Shown piece after piece: positions 24,801-34,664 of a stretch of DNA of 64,000 nucleotides. This DNA is from Litoditis marina (Eukaryota; Nematoda; Chromadorea; Rhabditida; Rhabditidae): NCBI GenBank assembly GCA_964036275.1, contig OZ038440.1, positions 4,191,690-4,255,689 on the forward strand. The letters run 5' to 3'. A program made the position numbers and the translations under genes. How positions within the stretch are numbered: the first letter of the stretch is position 1; every line of letters begins with the position of its first letter. The notes under the pieces were generated by a model that saw only the letters and a list, made by a program, of their open reading frames with translations, was not told the origin of the DNA and did not search any database.

Positions 24801-26293
24801 TTCTAATGAAGTAGTTCGCATGAATATTCCATCCATTTTCAGTATAGCTAATTTACTGAACTCAACCATTATTCAAATTCAGCGCTCGGAGTAAATATGT
24901 GATAATCGATCTTCCGTACTTCACCAGAAGAGGTGTTCCTGTAGCTTATAACTTGGCCAAAACTCTCCAGTACAACAAAACATTGGAGTACACACGTATC
25001 AGCAGAACGGTATGTGACATTCAAGCAGACTTTCACTTTTCGATCACCAAGAAAAAGCGAACTCAGCAAGAGATTAATAAATTGTTTATTTCTTCTACTT
25101 CATACGTCAGAAAAACCTCTTCGCATATAGAATTTGTCAATCCGTTGTGGACACCGTACCATCGATTTTGTATGGGACGGGGTTCGGCGAGCGGCCAGTT
25201 CGTCTGCGTAGCATCGATCTACTCACTCTCTCAACTGCTGGCAACTGATCAAGGACCACTCGCCTCGCATCACGCAATCAATCCAACCCTCTGCTGTCTT
25301 TATAGGGAAAATGGCGATTATACGACATAGCTCAATTCACTCACTGAGCTCACACATATCTTGGATATTACTTCGCGAGAATTTCGTGTTGACCAACTTT
25401 TACATATTATATTGGTAAATGTGACAAAAATGTATCTATCGAAACGTTGTTTCGTTCATTGACTATTTGTTTCAAATGACTTTGAGAACAATGTAATTGA
25501 AGGAAGCGATGGCCCAACAGCAGTACCAACGAGCACGCATCCAACATCTCAACTGCTCCAATTGCATTATAAACAATGTGCACGAGGTAATACTTCCCTC
25601 CTACAATGAGTTCAAAACTATACAGTACATTTGAATAGTGCAGTACTTACCTGAGTTTATGAACAGCCTGAATAAATATATCCTTCACGGAATGCTTTTT
25701 TCATAAAATTTACATGCTATCAAGAGCAACTGTTCAACAAATACATCGAAGCAATATACGGGAAATGATAAAATCTGCGTTATAGTTTGATCCAATACAC
25801 GTCGTCGTTGCGACGGGATCAAACTACAAACACAGCGGAACAGAGCAATATCCACCGTATAGGCTTGTTTTCGAAAGAGCGAAACCTATATCTGGGAGTG
25901 TGGGCAAGCTGTTGTTTAGTATGTCAGTGGAACTCCGATCCTTTAGTGCTATCATATGACAGAATATTATAAAGTGCACTCTGCACTTTCGAACACACGC
26001 ATAAACGATTATGTGGTTACATTTTGCAGTGTTTGTGGTTTGATCCGGTTGTTTCTCAGTCAGAATTCCCAAGTTAGGGTCTCAAGATGAAACTACAGCT
26101 GATATTTGGTCCAACAAAGATTGTTTTGCAGGCGATGTTCGAGGGAGACAAGATTCATCTCTACAATAGGTCCAATCTACACGCCTATTACGCAGACGGA
26201 GTACATCTGACCTCCGAGGGTCTCAATCTACTCCGACCCAAATACGAACAAGTTTTCGACCGAGTATTTGCTAAATTGAATCAGCAACGCTAA
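18878..26293 (+). CDS. oac: Acyltransferase-3 (oac family) with C-terminal SGNH domain
   Basis: Seventeen exons in unbroken phase, 654 aa: 18878-18984, 19352-19494, 19767-19885, 20248-20360, 20621-20710, 20901-20980, 21272-21392, 21854-22035, 22246-22307, 22572-22707, 22915-23045, 23930-24050, 24250-24352, 24603-24686, 24883-25009, 25503-25586, 26132-26293. The start MKRQELQGIRG follows a TTTTTTCAG suited to trans-splicing. Family landmarks: R10 and FH21, GVDMFFVLSGFLM, RRIRRIVP, WSLGVEMQFYL, SRVWQFLLGSLAF and YSLYLIHWPLI, spread over a polytopic membrane half. The second half is SGNH-like: LGNS with Ser442 as likely nucleophile, and DGVH with Asp623 and His626. Proteins of this kind move acyl groups across membranes onto extracellular acceptors; the substrate is unknown. 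Weakest calls: the exon 4 donor and the TTGAAG acceptor of exon 16. Confidence 0.85.
19017..19248. repeat. GA-rich microsatellite in oac intron 1
   Basis: Long interrupted runs of GAGAGA/AGAGAG on the plus strand. The serine/leucine-rich minus-strand frames here are artefacts of the repeat. Confidence 0.85.
19586..19651 (+). ncRNA. 66-nt hairpin in oac intron 2
   Basis: GACTTGTATTCTAG.. pairs with ..CTAGGATACAAGTC through about 31 positions with one G-U and two mismatches, around a four-base loop (AGGT). Size resembles a small-RNA precursor, but the loop is very short; a tiny palindromic element is equally possible. Confidence 0.4.
20780..20890 (+). repeat. Short tandem repeat in oac intron 5
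   Basis: Imperfect repeats of CTTCAAATCGTATCT and AAACTCTTCCTATT, immediately before exon 6. Confidence 0.6.
21693..21743 (+). ncRNA. Perfect 21-bp hairpin in oac intron 7
   Basis: TCGAATACTATTTCGGTCAA plus C pairs perfectly with its complement at 21723-21743 around the nine-base loop CTTCGAAAC. The perfect stem suggests either a recent inverted duplication or a selected RNA structure. Confidence 0.45.
22746..22850. repeat. GACGATTA palindromic element, copy 1
   Basis: Bounded by GGACGATTA on the left and TAATCGTGC on the right, with GTTTAAAGGAGATTGGACCACA inside in part. A relative with the same ends lies at 44577-44681. Located in oac intron 10. Confidence 0.5.
23058..23237. mobile_element. 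CTCATGAG-type MITE in oac intron 11
   Basis: Ends GGCGGCGTAGCAATC and GATTGCTACGCCGCC are perfect inverted repeats; the interior repeats CTCATGAG/CTCGTGAG words and TTGCTATGCTACAACATT. The left end is only 12 bp from the exon 11 donor. Copies at about 16080-16205 and 53577-53763. Confidence 0.75.
23245..23438. repeat. Inverted repeat arm in oac intron 11
   Basis: About 195 bp that is the reverse complement, with scattered changes, of 25133-25327 in intron 15 of the same gene. It includes ACTGGCCGCTCGCC and CTTGATCAGTTGCC. Function unknown; likely two insertions of one element. Confidence 0.75.
25133..25327. repeat. Inverted repeat arm in oac intron 15
   Basis: Partner of 23245-23438 on the opposite strand. 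The arms are about 1.7 kb apart and flank exons 12-15, which encode most of the SGNH domain. Confidence 0.75.
25816..26046. mobile_element. MITE with GATCAAACTACAAACAC ends, oac intron 16
   Basis: Left GGATCAAACTACAAACAC (25816-25833) and right GTGTTTGTGGTTTGATCC (26029-26046) are inverted with one difference; 231 bp. The same terminal word recurs alone at about 21190, 42830, 44128, 54670 and 57030, so the family is widespread. Confidence 0.75.
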
Positions 26294-26429
26294 CACTTTA
26301 ACAGTGAAGTAATGAATATTCGATCTGTGTTTTTGCATGAAGGGTGTGAAGTTATAAACAATGAACATTTGACGTATATTGTATACCACAAACCACTCAC
26401 AAAAAACTTTCAGTTTGACCCCACACCGG

Positions 26430-26435
26430 AATAAA
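26430..26435 (+). terminator. Poly(A) signal of the oac gene
   Basis: AATAAA 137 bp after the TAA stop. Confidence 0.6.
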
Positions 26436-27129
26436 TGTCTCTTAAACAGGGTTGATAATCTCATTTTTTCTCGACAAATCTCGACATCTCTCGACAATCA
26501 GAACTCTTTTATTTTTTTATATCTCAACAATCAGAAATCTTAAACTTTCGGAGAATCGAGTTGCTCAACGCTCAAAAATATGGGAACTCGAACAGAACTC
26601 GACAGAAGAAATTTGCTTGGCAAGTGTTGGACTCACAACTGATGTTTGAAACTGAACTCAATTAGTTACATTTACAGTCAGCAATCAATCAAACAAATAA
26701 TTGAGCAAGTTTCATTTCCAATGTACAAATAAGTTCAAATCGTTGATGTACGAAATAGTTTCCATTGTGAGGATGGAAGACATCGTTTCGTGTCGATGTG
26801 TTTATGCAGTCCTGGAAAGAACAAATTGTTATTTGATTGACACTTTGATCTTTTTTGTTTTATTTCTATTTATTTTTCTCCGAAAGACAGGTTCCATCAG
26901 TTACTCAAACTGATGTATCACAATGTAGTACTACACAACTTGCTCCAGGATTAGTTTAGTTATGTGATACTTTAGCAGAAAGCAAATGAAAATCCATAAA
27001 TGCATTTTGATTGAACATAGAAAGTTACCATGAAGTAAGGGGGAATTGCTTTACATAAATGTGTACAATAAACTACTTCTAAGGAACTACTTGTAAAGAA
27101 AGTACGTAACTCGACTATTACAATCTTAC
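26436..27129. other. Spacer between oac and the array
   Basis: Nothing supported beyond the expected 3' region of the minus-strand gene at 27130; AT-rich, no repeats recognised. Confidence 0.5.
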
Positions 27130-27973
27130 TCATTTCTTAGCCTTGTTGGATCCGATGAATAGTGCACTGCGAGCAAATGGAGAGTAGGCTGGGACGAGCC
27201 GGGGAGCGGCTAGGACCGGGGCAATTGCGGGGGCAAAGGCGGGCGCGGCAGCCACTACTGCGGGACGGACTTGGGCAAGAACGGGCGATGGGGCATACGC
27301 GTAGGCGGGTCCACGAAGGAATGGGGCAACTGGCGCTGGGGCAAAGGCTGGAGCAAAGGCTGGGGCGGAGGCTGGGGCAACTGGGGCTGGGGCAAAGGCT
27401 GGGGCGAATGATGGGGCGGGCAGGACTGGGGCGGGGGCACGGGCTACTCCATAGCTGGGGACTGGGGACTGGGCTGCTCCAAAAAGGGCCTGGTAGTAGG
27501 GGGAATAACTACTGGCAGGCCAGGCGGCGTATTGGGCACATGAGACTGCGAACAAGGCGGAGAGGAGGAGGCTTGAATAGGGTGAGTAGGATTTAGTGAT
27601 TACTGGGAGTTTACTTAAATTCAGAGCGAAAAATGTTGATTTCACACAATGTACCTCTCTTTTTCTTTCTATCCCATGTCATGACACGCAATGAATATTA
27701 CTCAAAGTACACTGACAGTGAGAATATACTACACATTTGGTACAATTGAGTTTAGGCTGCTAATAATAACAGCTCATATTGAGTTCTCCGAAATAATATA
27801 GTTGTTAAAATTCTACGTGAAACGTTGTTCGTTATTGCCCAACGTTTGCGCTTTTCTGAACAAACGCACTCTCACAAGTGTAGTGATTTTTTCAAATCAT
27901 CGGGTATGTCAAACGGTGAGAAATACTCAATTCAAAGATTTGAAAGCTCACTGTAAACTCACATAGACTGCAT
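27130..27973 (-). CDS. Array gene 1, Ala/Pro-rich secreted protein
   Basis: Exon 1 27963-27973 (11 nt, MQS plus two bases), exon 2 27130-27571; 150 aa. Signal peptide MQSILLLSALFAVSCAQ, then QYAAWPASSYSPYYQALFG, several [15 protein letters not shown] units, an RGPAYAYAPSPVLAQVRPA block and a FIGSNKAKK end. Unlike every sister copy, the position of the second donor reads ATGAGT instead of GTGAGT or GTAAGT, so the usual splice to the KTA exon is lost and translation should stop at the TGA after KAKK. The exon 2 acceptor is TTCAAG rather than TTTCAG. No third-exon sequence (GACTGCCTAA) was found downstream. Head-to-head with array gene 2. Confidence 0.75.
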
Positions 27974-28015
27974 AATGTACTGTTGAAGTTGAAACCGAGG
28001 TCGTTTGGAGAATGT

Positions 28016-28068
28016 GCCTGAGGGCATTATATACTAGAACTAGGCCACGCCTTCCCACATACTCCAAG
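28016..28068 (-). promoter_or_regulatory. Array promoter module, gene 1
   Basis: Minus-strand version of the module: GGAAGGCGTGGCC, CTAGTATATAAT (TATA at 28026-28033) and GCCCTCAGGCAC; 53 bp from TATA to ATG. Confidence 0.65.
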
Positions 28069-28520
28069 AAGGAAAAAGATAGGAACGCTGCGCACTTTTT
28101 TTCACAAACATTGGTGACCGGAAAATATAGTGTTTGCTTTGGCACCTCGGGCAGCTTCTGCAACAGAGATGCACGCAAGATGCACCCAAGTCAAGTTGAA
28201 CTCAGAATGAGTATAGCCCTCGTCACCTCTACGTTGACCCCATGTGTAACCAGACTGTCTCTCCTAAGTTTTTGATCTTTTGTGATCTCTTTATCAACTG
28301 TTGTGATCAGTGGAGTATAATATGATGTGATGAAAGTTATGCCAAAAGTACAGAGCAATAAGCAAAGATCGACACGCTAACGAATCAAAATATCTAGTCT
28401 GTTTCACACGAAAAAAACTTTATTGAACTTTTCGTCACTGAAAAACAAACTCATCCAAAGTTTTATGGGCACACTCTCGAAGGTTTCGCGAAAAAGCACC
28501 ATAAGTATATGTATAGAAAC

Positions 28521-29109
28521 TAGGGTTGTTAAAGCCAAACTCGAAATTCGAAAAAACTCGAAATAACTCGAAATTTCGAGTTTCGAGTTCGACTCGAAAC
28601 TCGAAAAACTCGAAATCTCCAAAATTCGAGTAACCCGAAACTCGAAAAACTCGGTTTTTCTCAAAACTCGAAAAACTCGAAATTTTTGAAACTCGAAAAG
28701 TTCGAGTTTTCGAGTTTCGAGTTTGGCCACGTCCCAAGTAAGAAATAATGGACGAATGAGCATTTCACAGCACTTTTTTCTGCTATTTCAAACATAAAAT
28801 GCTTTTTTTTTCACGATTCTCGCCTAATCATGAGAAAAAATACGAATTTCTCGAACAATTCTTATTTTTTTCATCTCGATAAAATCCTGAAACTTAACGA
28901 CCAAACTCGAAACTCGAAAATCGAGTTTTTCGAGTTCAACTCGAAACTCGAAAACTCGGTTTTTTTTTGAAACGCTAAAAACTCGAACTCGAAAAACTCG
29001 AAATTCCCAAAACTCGAATAACTCGAAACTCGAAAAACTCGTTTTTTCCCAAAACTCGAAAAACTCGAAACTCGAAAACTCGAAATTTCAAACTCGATTA
29101 ACAACCCTA
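28521..29109. mobile_element. hAT-like non-autonomous element filled with ACTCGAAA repeats
   Basis: Perfect 12-bp inverted ends TAGGGTTGTTAA (28521-28532) and TTAACAACCCTA (29098-29109), flanked by the 8-bp direct repeat ATAGAAAC (28513-28520 and 29110-29117). The interior consists largely of ACTCGAAA/TTTCGAGT words in both orientations, plus about 170 bp of other sequence. Eight-base target duplications and TAGGG-type ends suggest the hAT superfamily. It lies in the shared upstream region of array genes 1 and 2; the matching spacers of the other pairs lack it. Confidence 0.75.
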
Positions 29110-29271
29110 ATAGAAACAGATATGTCTGTAATTTATTTCCAGATCAAACTGGATGCCTCTCGTTTTTCGTTTCACGGCTCGAAACCTAAGATGTGCCTGA
29201 GCAAACATCATATTTTCCGGTCACCAATGTTTGTGAAAAAAAGTGCGCAGCGTTCCTATCTTTTTCCTTCT

Positions 29272-29325
29272 AAGAGTATGTGAGAAGGCGTGGCTTATTT
29301 CTAGTATATAATGCCCTGAGGCACT
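29272..29325 (+). promoter_or_regulatory. Array promoter module, gene 2
   Basis: AGAGTATGTGAGAAGGCGTGGC, TTCTAG, TATATAAT (29305-29312), GCCCTGAGGCAC. Confidence 0.65.
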
Positions 29326-29364
29326 TTCTTCATACAACCTCGGTTTCAACTTCAACACTACATT

Positions 29365-30255
29365 ATGCAGTCTATGTGAGTTTACAATGCACTTTGAATC
29401 ATATGAAGTATTTTCATCTCAATTTGTCAACGTCGATGCTTATTACATTGTTCACTTTGTGAACTTTTGTTGCATCCTGACATATCGTATTCTCCTAAAC
29501 ACTCACTCTTGGGTTAAATCAAATGAGTCAATCAGTTCGAGCGTTGTAACTGAATATTTTACATCAACCGAAATTATGCTTTTTTAAATGTTTTATCACC
29601 CCATTAAACCTCGTCCCAAATTAATTTGGGTCTGGGAAACTCATGCACTAACTTCTCCTTCTTTCAGCACTATCCTCTCTGCCTTGTTCGCCGTCTCATG
29701 TGCTCAATACGCCGCCTGGCCTGCCAGTAGTTATTCCCCCTACTACCAGGCCCTTTTCGGAGCAGCCCAGTCCCCTGTTCCCAGCTATGGAGTAGCCCGT
29801 GCCCCCGCCCCAGTCCTGCCCGCCCCAGCATTCGCCCCAGCCCCAGTTGCCCCAATCCTCCGTGGACCCGCCTACGCCTATGCCCCATCGCCCGTTCTTG
29901 CCCAAGTCCGTCCCGCAGTAGTGGCTGCAGCGCCCGCCTTTGCCCCCGCAATTGCCCCGGTCCTGGCCGCTCCCCGGCTCGTCCCAGCCTACTCTCCATT
30001 TGCTCGCAGCGCACTTTTCATCGGATCCAACAAGGCCAAGAAGTGAGTTCTTACCAGTAGATTCTGATAGTTACTTTCGTCTCAAGTGACAGCCTCAAAG
30101 TAGTTAGCCTGCTAACAAAAGTCAATATTTTACACACATCAAAATTGGAAACGTGGAATGATGATTATCACTACTCGTGGTTTGGTCGCGGTTCACGTGA
30201 GAACTCCCTAAACCTCTAGTCACTATTGACGTTTCACTGTTTCAGGACTGCCTAA
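29365..30255 (+). CDS. Array gene 2, Ala/Pro-rich secreted protein
   Basis: Exons 29365-29375, 29668-30042, 30246-30255; 131 aa, the shortest copy, with the [11 protein letters not shown] core reduced to about one unit. Signal peptide MQSITILSALFAVSCAQ. The in-frame TGA at 30044-30046 lies within the GTGAGT donor; exon 3 (GACTGCCTAA after TTTCAG) gives the end KKTA. GATAAA about 75 bp beyond the stop may serve as the poly(A) signal. Divergent from gene 1, convergent with gene 3. Confidence 0.8.
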
Positions 30256-31513
30256 TCAACGACTCTACGATCATTCCATTTCACCGTCGATGGAAGACTT
30301 CTTTCTGTACACAATGTTTACAACACTCGAACGATAAACTATTTGCTCAATGAACTTTTTGACTCATTTATGAACACTGTTAACACCATTTTGTCTTCTA
30401 CGAGAGAAAAAATGCGACTGTTTTCAAAATCATCCTAGCTGTAAAAACAGAACGGACAGTCAGAAAAATACGAGAAAACATGAGAAGTTTGAACTTGACT
30501 ATTGAAAATTGCGCTGGAATTATTGTACAAAACGACTTTTATTTTTTTTTATTAAGAAATTTATATTTTTTTAGAAAGATTACAAACCAAATTGATGAAT
30601 ACTTTCTGGGTCTTTTGTTTGGAGTCTGTTTCGACTTTACTGTGAGTTTTGATCAATCCACCGTGACAAGTGTAAAGTTTTGTAGTGTTTTTCCCAAAGT
30701 TCCAGTTTTTATAGGACAATGCAAACAAAAAAGGGTCCGCCCCGCACCAAATTCATGAAGGATACAATTTTGAATAGGTCTCTTCACTGGAATGAAAACA
30801 AAAACAGAAATGTAGGACCTCAATGTTCACATTACAGATATTTGAAATCAGAACACACCATGGTTTGTGAAAACGGAATTCCTGAACATATTTTTCTTCG
30901 AAAAAAGCAAATACTGCGCTCAAATAGTTCGTTTCATTCCCAGTGAGACTTTGACAGCGTGTCAATGAAACTTCGAACGAATATATTTCATAGCAATAAC
31001 ACGTTCTATGAAAATAATTTTCACCTACGTACTGTAACGAAGGTTGTCAGACTCCCAGACAAAAACTTTAGTGTTTTGGAAAACATTAACATGGGGAAAA
31101 GCCGACTAGACACTTTGTTGGCACGTTGCCGAGGTCTCAGTGGGAATGGCCAGGACTATAGTAATACGGTAGATGTCGCAGATCGTTCTTTGCACTTTTG
31201 ATTTTACTGTAAACAGTCCGGCATCCATACTTGTTGTCAACCAGTTGAAGGAACTGTAGTAGAGGTACAAAAGTTGGGTTTTGAGTGGGTAACTACATCT
31301 TATTTTCACATGTTATTCTGGATAGTTTTTCAAAAAGGTCAACGTATTCTGAATCACACTTCGTCTCTCAAAAAGCAAAATTAAGTCACCAGTGTTCGCT
31401 AACGATTCGAAAAAATTCATTGAGCAAATAGTTTATCGTTCGAATGTTGTAGACATTGTGTACAGAAAAAGTCTTTCACCAAAGATGAAATGGAATTGTG
31501 ATAGAGTCGTTGA
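30256..31513. repeat. Convergent spacer, unit 1 (duplicated segment)
   Basis: From about 30588 onward it is nearly identical to 36096-37024 and clearly related to 40690-41454: the spacers between tail-to-tail array genes are copies of one another. Open frames in it recur in all three copies but also span a MITE, so they are not taken as genes. Confidence 0.75.
30935..31161. mobile_element. MITE with CATTCCC..GAGAC ends, spacer unit 1
   Basis: Left CATTCCCAGTGAGACTTTGA; right GAGGTCTCAGTGGGAATGGC then CAGGACTATAG. Carried along in all three duplicated spacers. Confidence 0.65.
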
Positions 31514-32398
31514 TTAGGCAGTCCTGAAATAATGGAATTATTGAAACGTGAATAGTTGTAAAAACTGAATGGAGTACTAGTCCATAAATGTTAATGTTAT
31601 AATGTTATGCACACTATCATTTTGTATCAAATTCGAGCAACTGTGAAAAGCTAGTTATAACTTACTTCTTGGCCTTGTTGGATCCGATGAAAAGTGCACT
31701 GCGAGCAAATGGAGAGTAGGCTGGGACGAGCCGGGGAGCGGCCAGGACCGGGGCAATTGCGGGGGCGAAGGCGGGCGCGGCAGCCACTACTGCGGGACGG
31801 ACTTGGGCAAGAACGGGCGATGGGGCATAAGCGTAGGCTGGTCCACGCAGGAGTGGGGCAACTGGGGTTGGGGCAAAGGCTGGAGCAAATGCTGGGGCAA
31901 CTGGGGCTGGGGCAAATGCTGGGGAAACTGGGGCTGGGGCAAAGGCTGGGGCAAATGCTGGGGCGAGGGCACGGGCTACTCCAAAGCTGGGGACTGGGGA
32001 CTGGGCTGCTCCAAAAAGGGCCTGGTAGTAGGGGGAATAACTACTGGCAGGCCACGCGGCGTATTGGGCACATGAGACGGTGAACAAGGCGGAGAGGAGG
32101 AGGCTGAAAGAAGGAGAAGTTAGTTCATGAGTTTTCCAGACCCAAATTAATCTGGGATGAGGTTTTTTGGTGTGATAAAACATTTAACGAAGCAACGCTA
32201 TTTCGCTTGATGTAAAATATTCGGTTACAACAACGCAGAAAGTTGACTGGTTGACTCGATTGACTTAACACAAGAGTGAGTGTTCAGGAGAGTCAGGATG
32301 CAACAAAAATTTACAATGTGAACAATGTAGTAGGCCTCAATGTAGACAAATTGAAATGACTTGCGATAATTCAAATACAAAACTCACATAGACTGCAT
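31514..32398 (-). CDS. Array gene 3, Ala/Pro-rich secreted protein
   Basis: Exons (transcript order) 32388-32398, 31666-32103, 31514-31523; 152 aa. Signal peptide MQSILLLSALFTVSCAQ; core with about four APAFAPAPV units, including APAFAPTPVAP. Its second donor is GTAAGT, so the unspliced frame would stop with TAA rather than TGA; exon 3 gives KKTA. Head-to-head with gene 4. Confidence 0.8.
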
Positions 32399-32434
32399 AA
32401 TGTGTTGAAGTTGAGACCGAGGTTGTTTGGAGAA

Positions 32435-32546
32435 AGTGCCCCGGGGAATTATATACTAGAAATAAGCCACGCCTTCTCACATACTCTTAGAAGGAAAAAG
32501 ATAGGAACGCCTTCTCACATACTCTTAGAAGGAAAAAGATAGGAAC
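32435..32546 (-). promoter_or_regulatory. Array promoter module, gene 3, with 38-bp duplication
   Basis: TATATAAT at 32448-32455 and the GAAGGCGTGGC box next to it. The stretch CGCCTTCTCACATACTCTTA and following bases (unit from 32470) is repeated in tandem at 32508, so this promoter has an extra copy of the upstream part but only one TATA. Confidence 0.65.
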
Positions 32547-33142
32547 GCTGCGCACGTTTTTTCACAAACATTGGTGACCGGAAAATATTCTGTTTGCTCA
32601 GGCACATCTTAGGTTTCGAGCCGTGAAACGAGAAACGAGAGGCATCCAGTTTGATCTGGAAAGAAATAACAGATATATTTGTTTTTAAACATACACGTCT
32701 CCTGGTTTTTCGTGAAACCCTTGACAGCGTGCCCACAAAACTTTGTATAAGTTTGTTTTTCAGTGACGAAGAGCTCAAGAAAGTTTTTTTCGTGTGAGAC
32801 AGACTAGATATTTTGATTAGTTATCGTGTCGATCCTTGCTTATTGTTCTGTACTTTTGGCATAAGTTCCATCACAACGTCTTCTACTCCACTAATCACAA
32901 CAGTTGATGAAGAGATCAGAAGAGATCAGCTACTGAGGAGAGAGAGTCTGGTTACACAAGAGGTCAACGTAGAGGTGACGAGCACTATACTCATTCTGGG
33001 TTCAAATTGTCTTGGGTGCATTCTGGGTGCATCTCTGTTGCACGTCCGTAGAAGCTGCCCGAGGTGCCAAAGCAAACAGAATATTTTCCGGTCACCAATT
33101 TTTGTGAAAAAAAGTGCGCAGCGTTCCTATCTTTTTCCTCCT

Positions 33143-33196
33143 AAGAGTATGTGAGGAGGCGGGGCTCATTTCTAGTATATAATGCCCTGAGGCACT
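33143..33196 (+). promoter_or_regulatory. Array promoter module, gene 4
   Basis: AAGAGTATGTGAGGAGGCGGGGC (G instead of T in the GC box), TTCTAG, TATATAAT at 33176-33183. Confidence 0.65.
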
Positions 33197-33235
33197 TTCT
33201 CCATACAACCTCGGTTACACTTTCCACAGTACATT

Positions 33236-34134
33236 ATGCAATCTATGTGAGTTTACAGTGAGCCTTTAAGTTTTTGAGTTAGTACCTTACCGTTTGACAT
33301 ACCTGATGATTTGAACAATCACTACACTTGTGAGAGTGCGTTTGCTCAGAAAAGCGCCAACGTTAGGCAACAATGAGCATGGTTTCACGTAGAATTTCAA
33401 CAACTGTGTTACAAGCCCAAACTCAATTGTACCGAACGTGTAGTATATTCTCACTGTCAGTGTACTTTCAGTAACATTCATTACGTGTCATAGAACAGAA
33501 TAGTAAGAAAAAGAGAGATACTTTGTTTGAGAATTACATTTTCAGCTCTCAGTAGATGCCCAGTAACGAAGCATCACTAAACTCTGACTCATCCTATTTT
33601 CAGCACTATCCTCTCAGCCTTGTTCGCAGTCTCATGTGCCCAATACGCCGCCTGGCCTGCCAGTAGTTATTCCCCCTACTACCAGGCCCTTTTCGGAGCA
33701 GCCCAGTCCCCAGTCCCCAGCTATGGAGTAGCCCGTGCCCCAGCCCCAGTCTTGCCCGCCCCAGCATTTGCCCCAGCCTTTGCCCCAGCCCCAGTTGCGC
33801 CATTCCTTCGTGGACCCGCCTACGCGTATGCCCCATCGCCCGTTCTTGCCCAAGTCCGTCCCGCAGTAGTGGCTGCCGCGCCCGCCTTTGCCCCCGCAAT
33901 TGCCCCGGTCCTGGCCGCTCCCCGGCTCGTCCCAGCCTACTCTCCATTTGCTCGCAGCGCACTCTTCATCGGATCCAACAAGGCCAAGAAGTGAGTTATA
34001 ACTAGCTTTTCACAGTTGCTCGAATAAGATACGATACGTACCCATAGTGTGCATAACATTTATGAACTAGTACTCCATTAAGTTTTTTATGAATATTCAC
34101 GTTCCAATAGTTGCATTATTTCAGGACTGCCTAA
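33236..34134 (+). CDS. Array gene 4, Ala/Pro-rich secreted protein
   Basis: Exons 33236-33246, 33604-33990, 34125-34134; 135 aa. Exon 1 is ATGCAATCTAT, synonymous with its sisters. Signal peptide MQSITILSALFAVSCAQ; one to two core units; end KKTA after splicing GTGAGT to TTTCAG. A proper AATAAA follows at 34210-34215. Length equals that of the distant copy at 14861. Confidence 0.8.
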
Positions 34135-34209
34135 TCAACGACTCTCCACAATTCCATTTCATATTTGGTGGAAGACTTTTTCTGTACACAATGTCTACAA
34201 CATTCGAAC

Positions 34210-34215
34210 AATAAA
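34210..34215 (+). terminator. Poly(A) signal of array gene 4
   Basis: AATAAA 76 bp after the stop; sister genes have GATAAA at this place. Confidence 0.55.
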
Positions 34216-34664
34216 CTATTTGCTCAATGAACTTTTTTTGACTCGTTGGTTAAATTCATATTTTACAAGAATGTTGTGATTGCTCAAATCATATGTTTAA
34301 GGACAAAAACTATCGAAAAAAGTAGAAAAAGAACTTGAAACGGAAACAATAATATAACATTCCACTTCACTATTAAAAGATCTTTTATAGGATGCGGTAG
34401 ACCAGGACAGGAAAATGGTTCATATTACATCACTCTGAAAAACTGTTCCACTCAATCTCAAACTTTACATTTGTTACAACTGTTACAAGCGTGTAATAGT
34501 TTACCAAGGATGCTATACAATTCCATAGTTTGAGAATGCTCTGTGAGATCTACCGTATTACTTACTGCCGTACTACATCTATCACTTTAAAGCGACCGTT
34601 CCACTTCCATTCGGAGGTTCGAGCTAATTGGTCGATATTGTTTACATCAAACACAATCACAATA

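Noticed and set aside
24899..25330. 143-codon frame continuing from oac exon 15 into intron 15
   Set aside because: A GTATGT donor after the conserved part and the loss of family similarity afterwards show that it reads into the intronic repeat.
28404..29104. Phe/Glu/Ser-rich frames (FEFRVLRKTEFFEF)
   Set aside because: Translations of ACTCGAAA-type repeats inside the hAT-like element.
28521..29109. Repeats resembling a CRISPR array
   Set aside because: Short, directly adjoining, both orientations, no spacers; the genome is eukaryotic.
29588..29667. Alternative ATG start (MFYHPIKPRP) for array gene 2
   Set aside because: This lies in intron 1; the 11-nt exon with GTGAG donor and TTTCAG acceptor gives a proper signal peptide and is conserved in all copies.
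30959..31201. 80-codon frame MSMKLRTNIFHSNN, conserved in three spacers
   Set aside because: Lies across a MITE in duplicated spacers; conservation is explained by recent duplication.
31803..32075. Trp/Gly-rich open frame (GWGKCWGNWGWGK) antisense to array genes, repeated in each copy
   Set aside because: It is the complement of the GCC/CCA-rich APAFAPAP repeat; no signal, splice or domain support of its own.
33606..33962. Open frames starting MRCEQMESRLGR opposite the array genes
   Set aside because: Shadow of the conserved coding strand; recurs in every copy for that reason.
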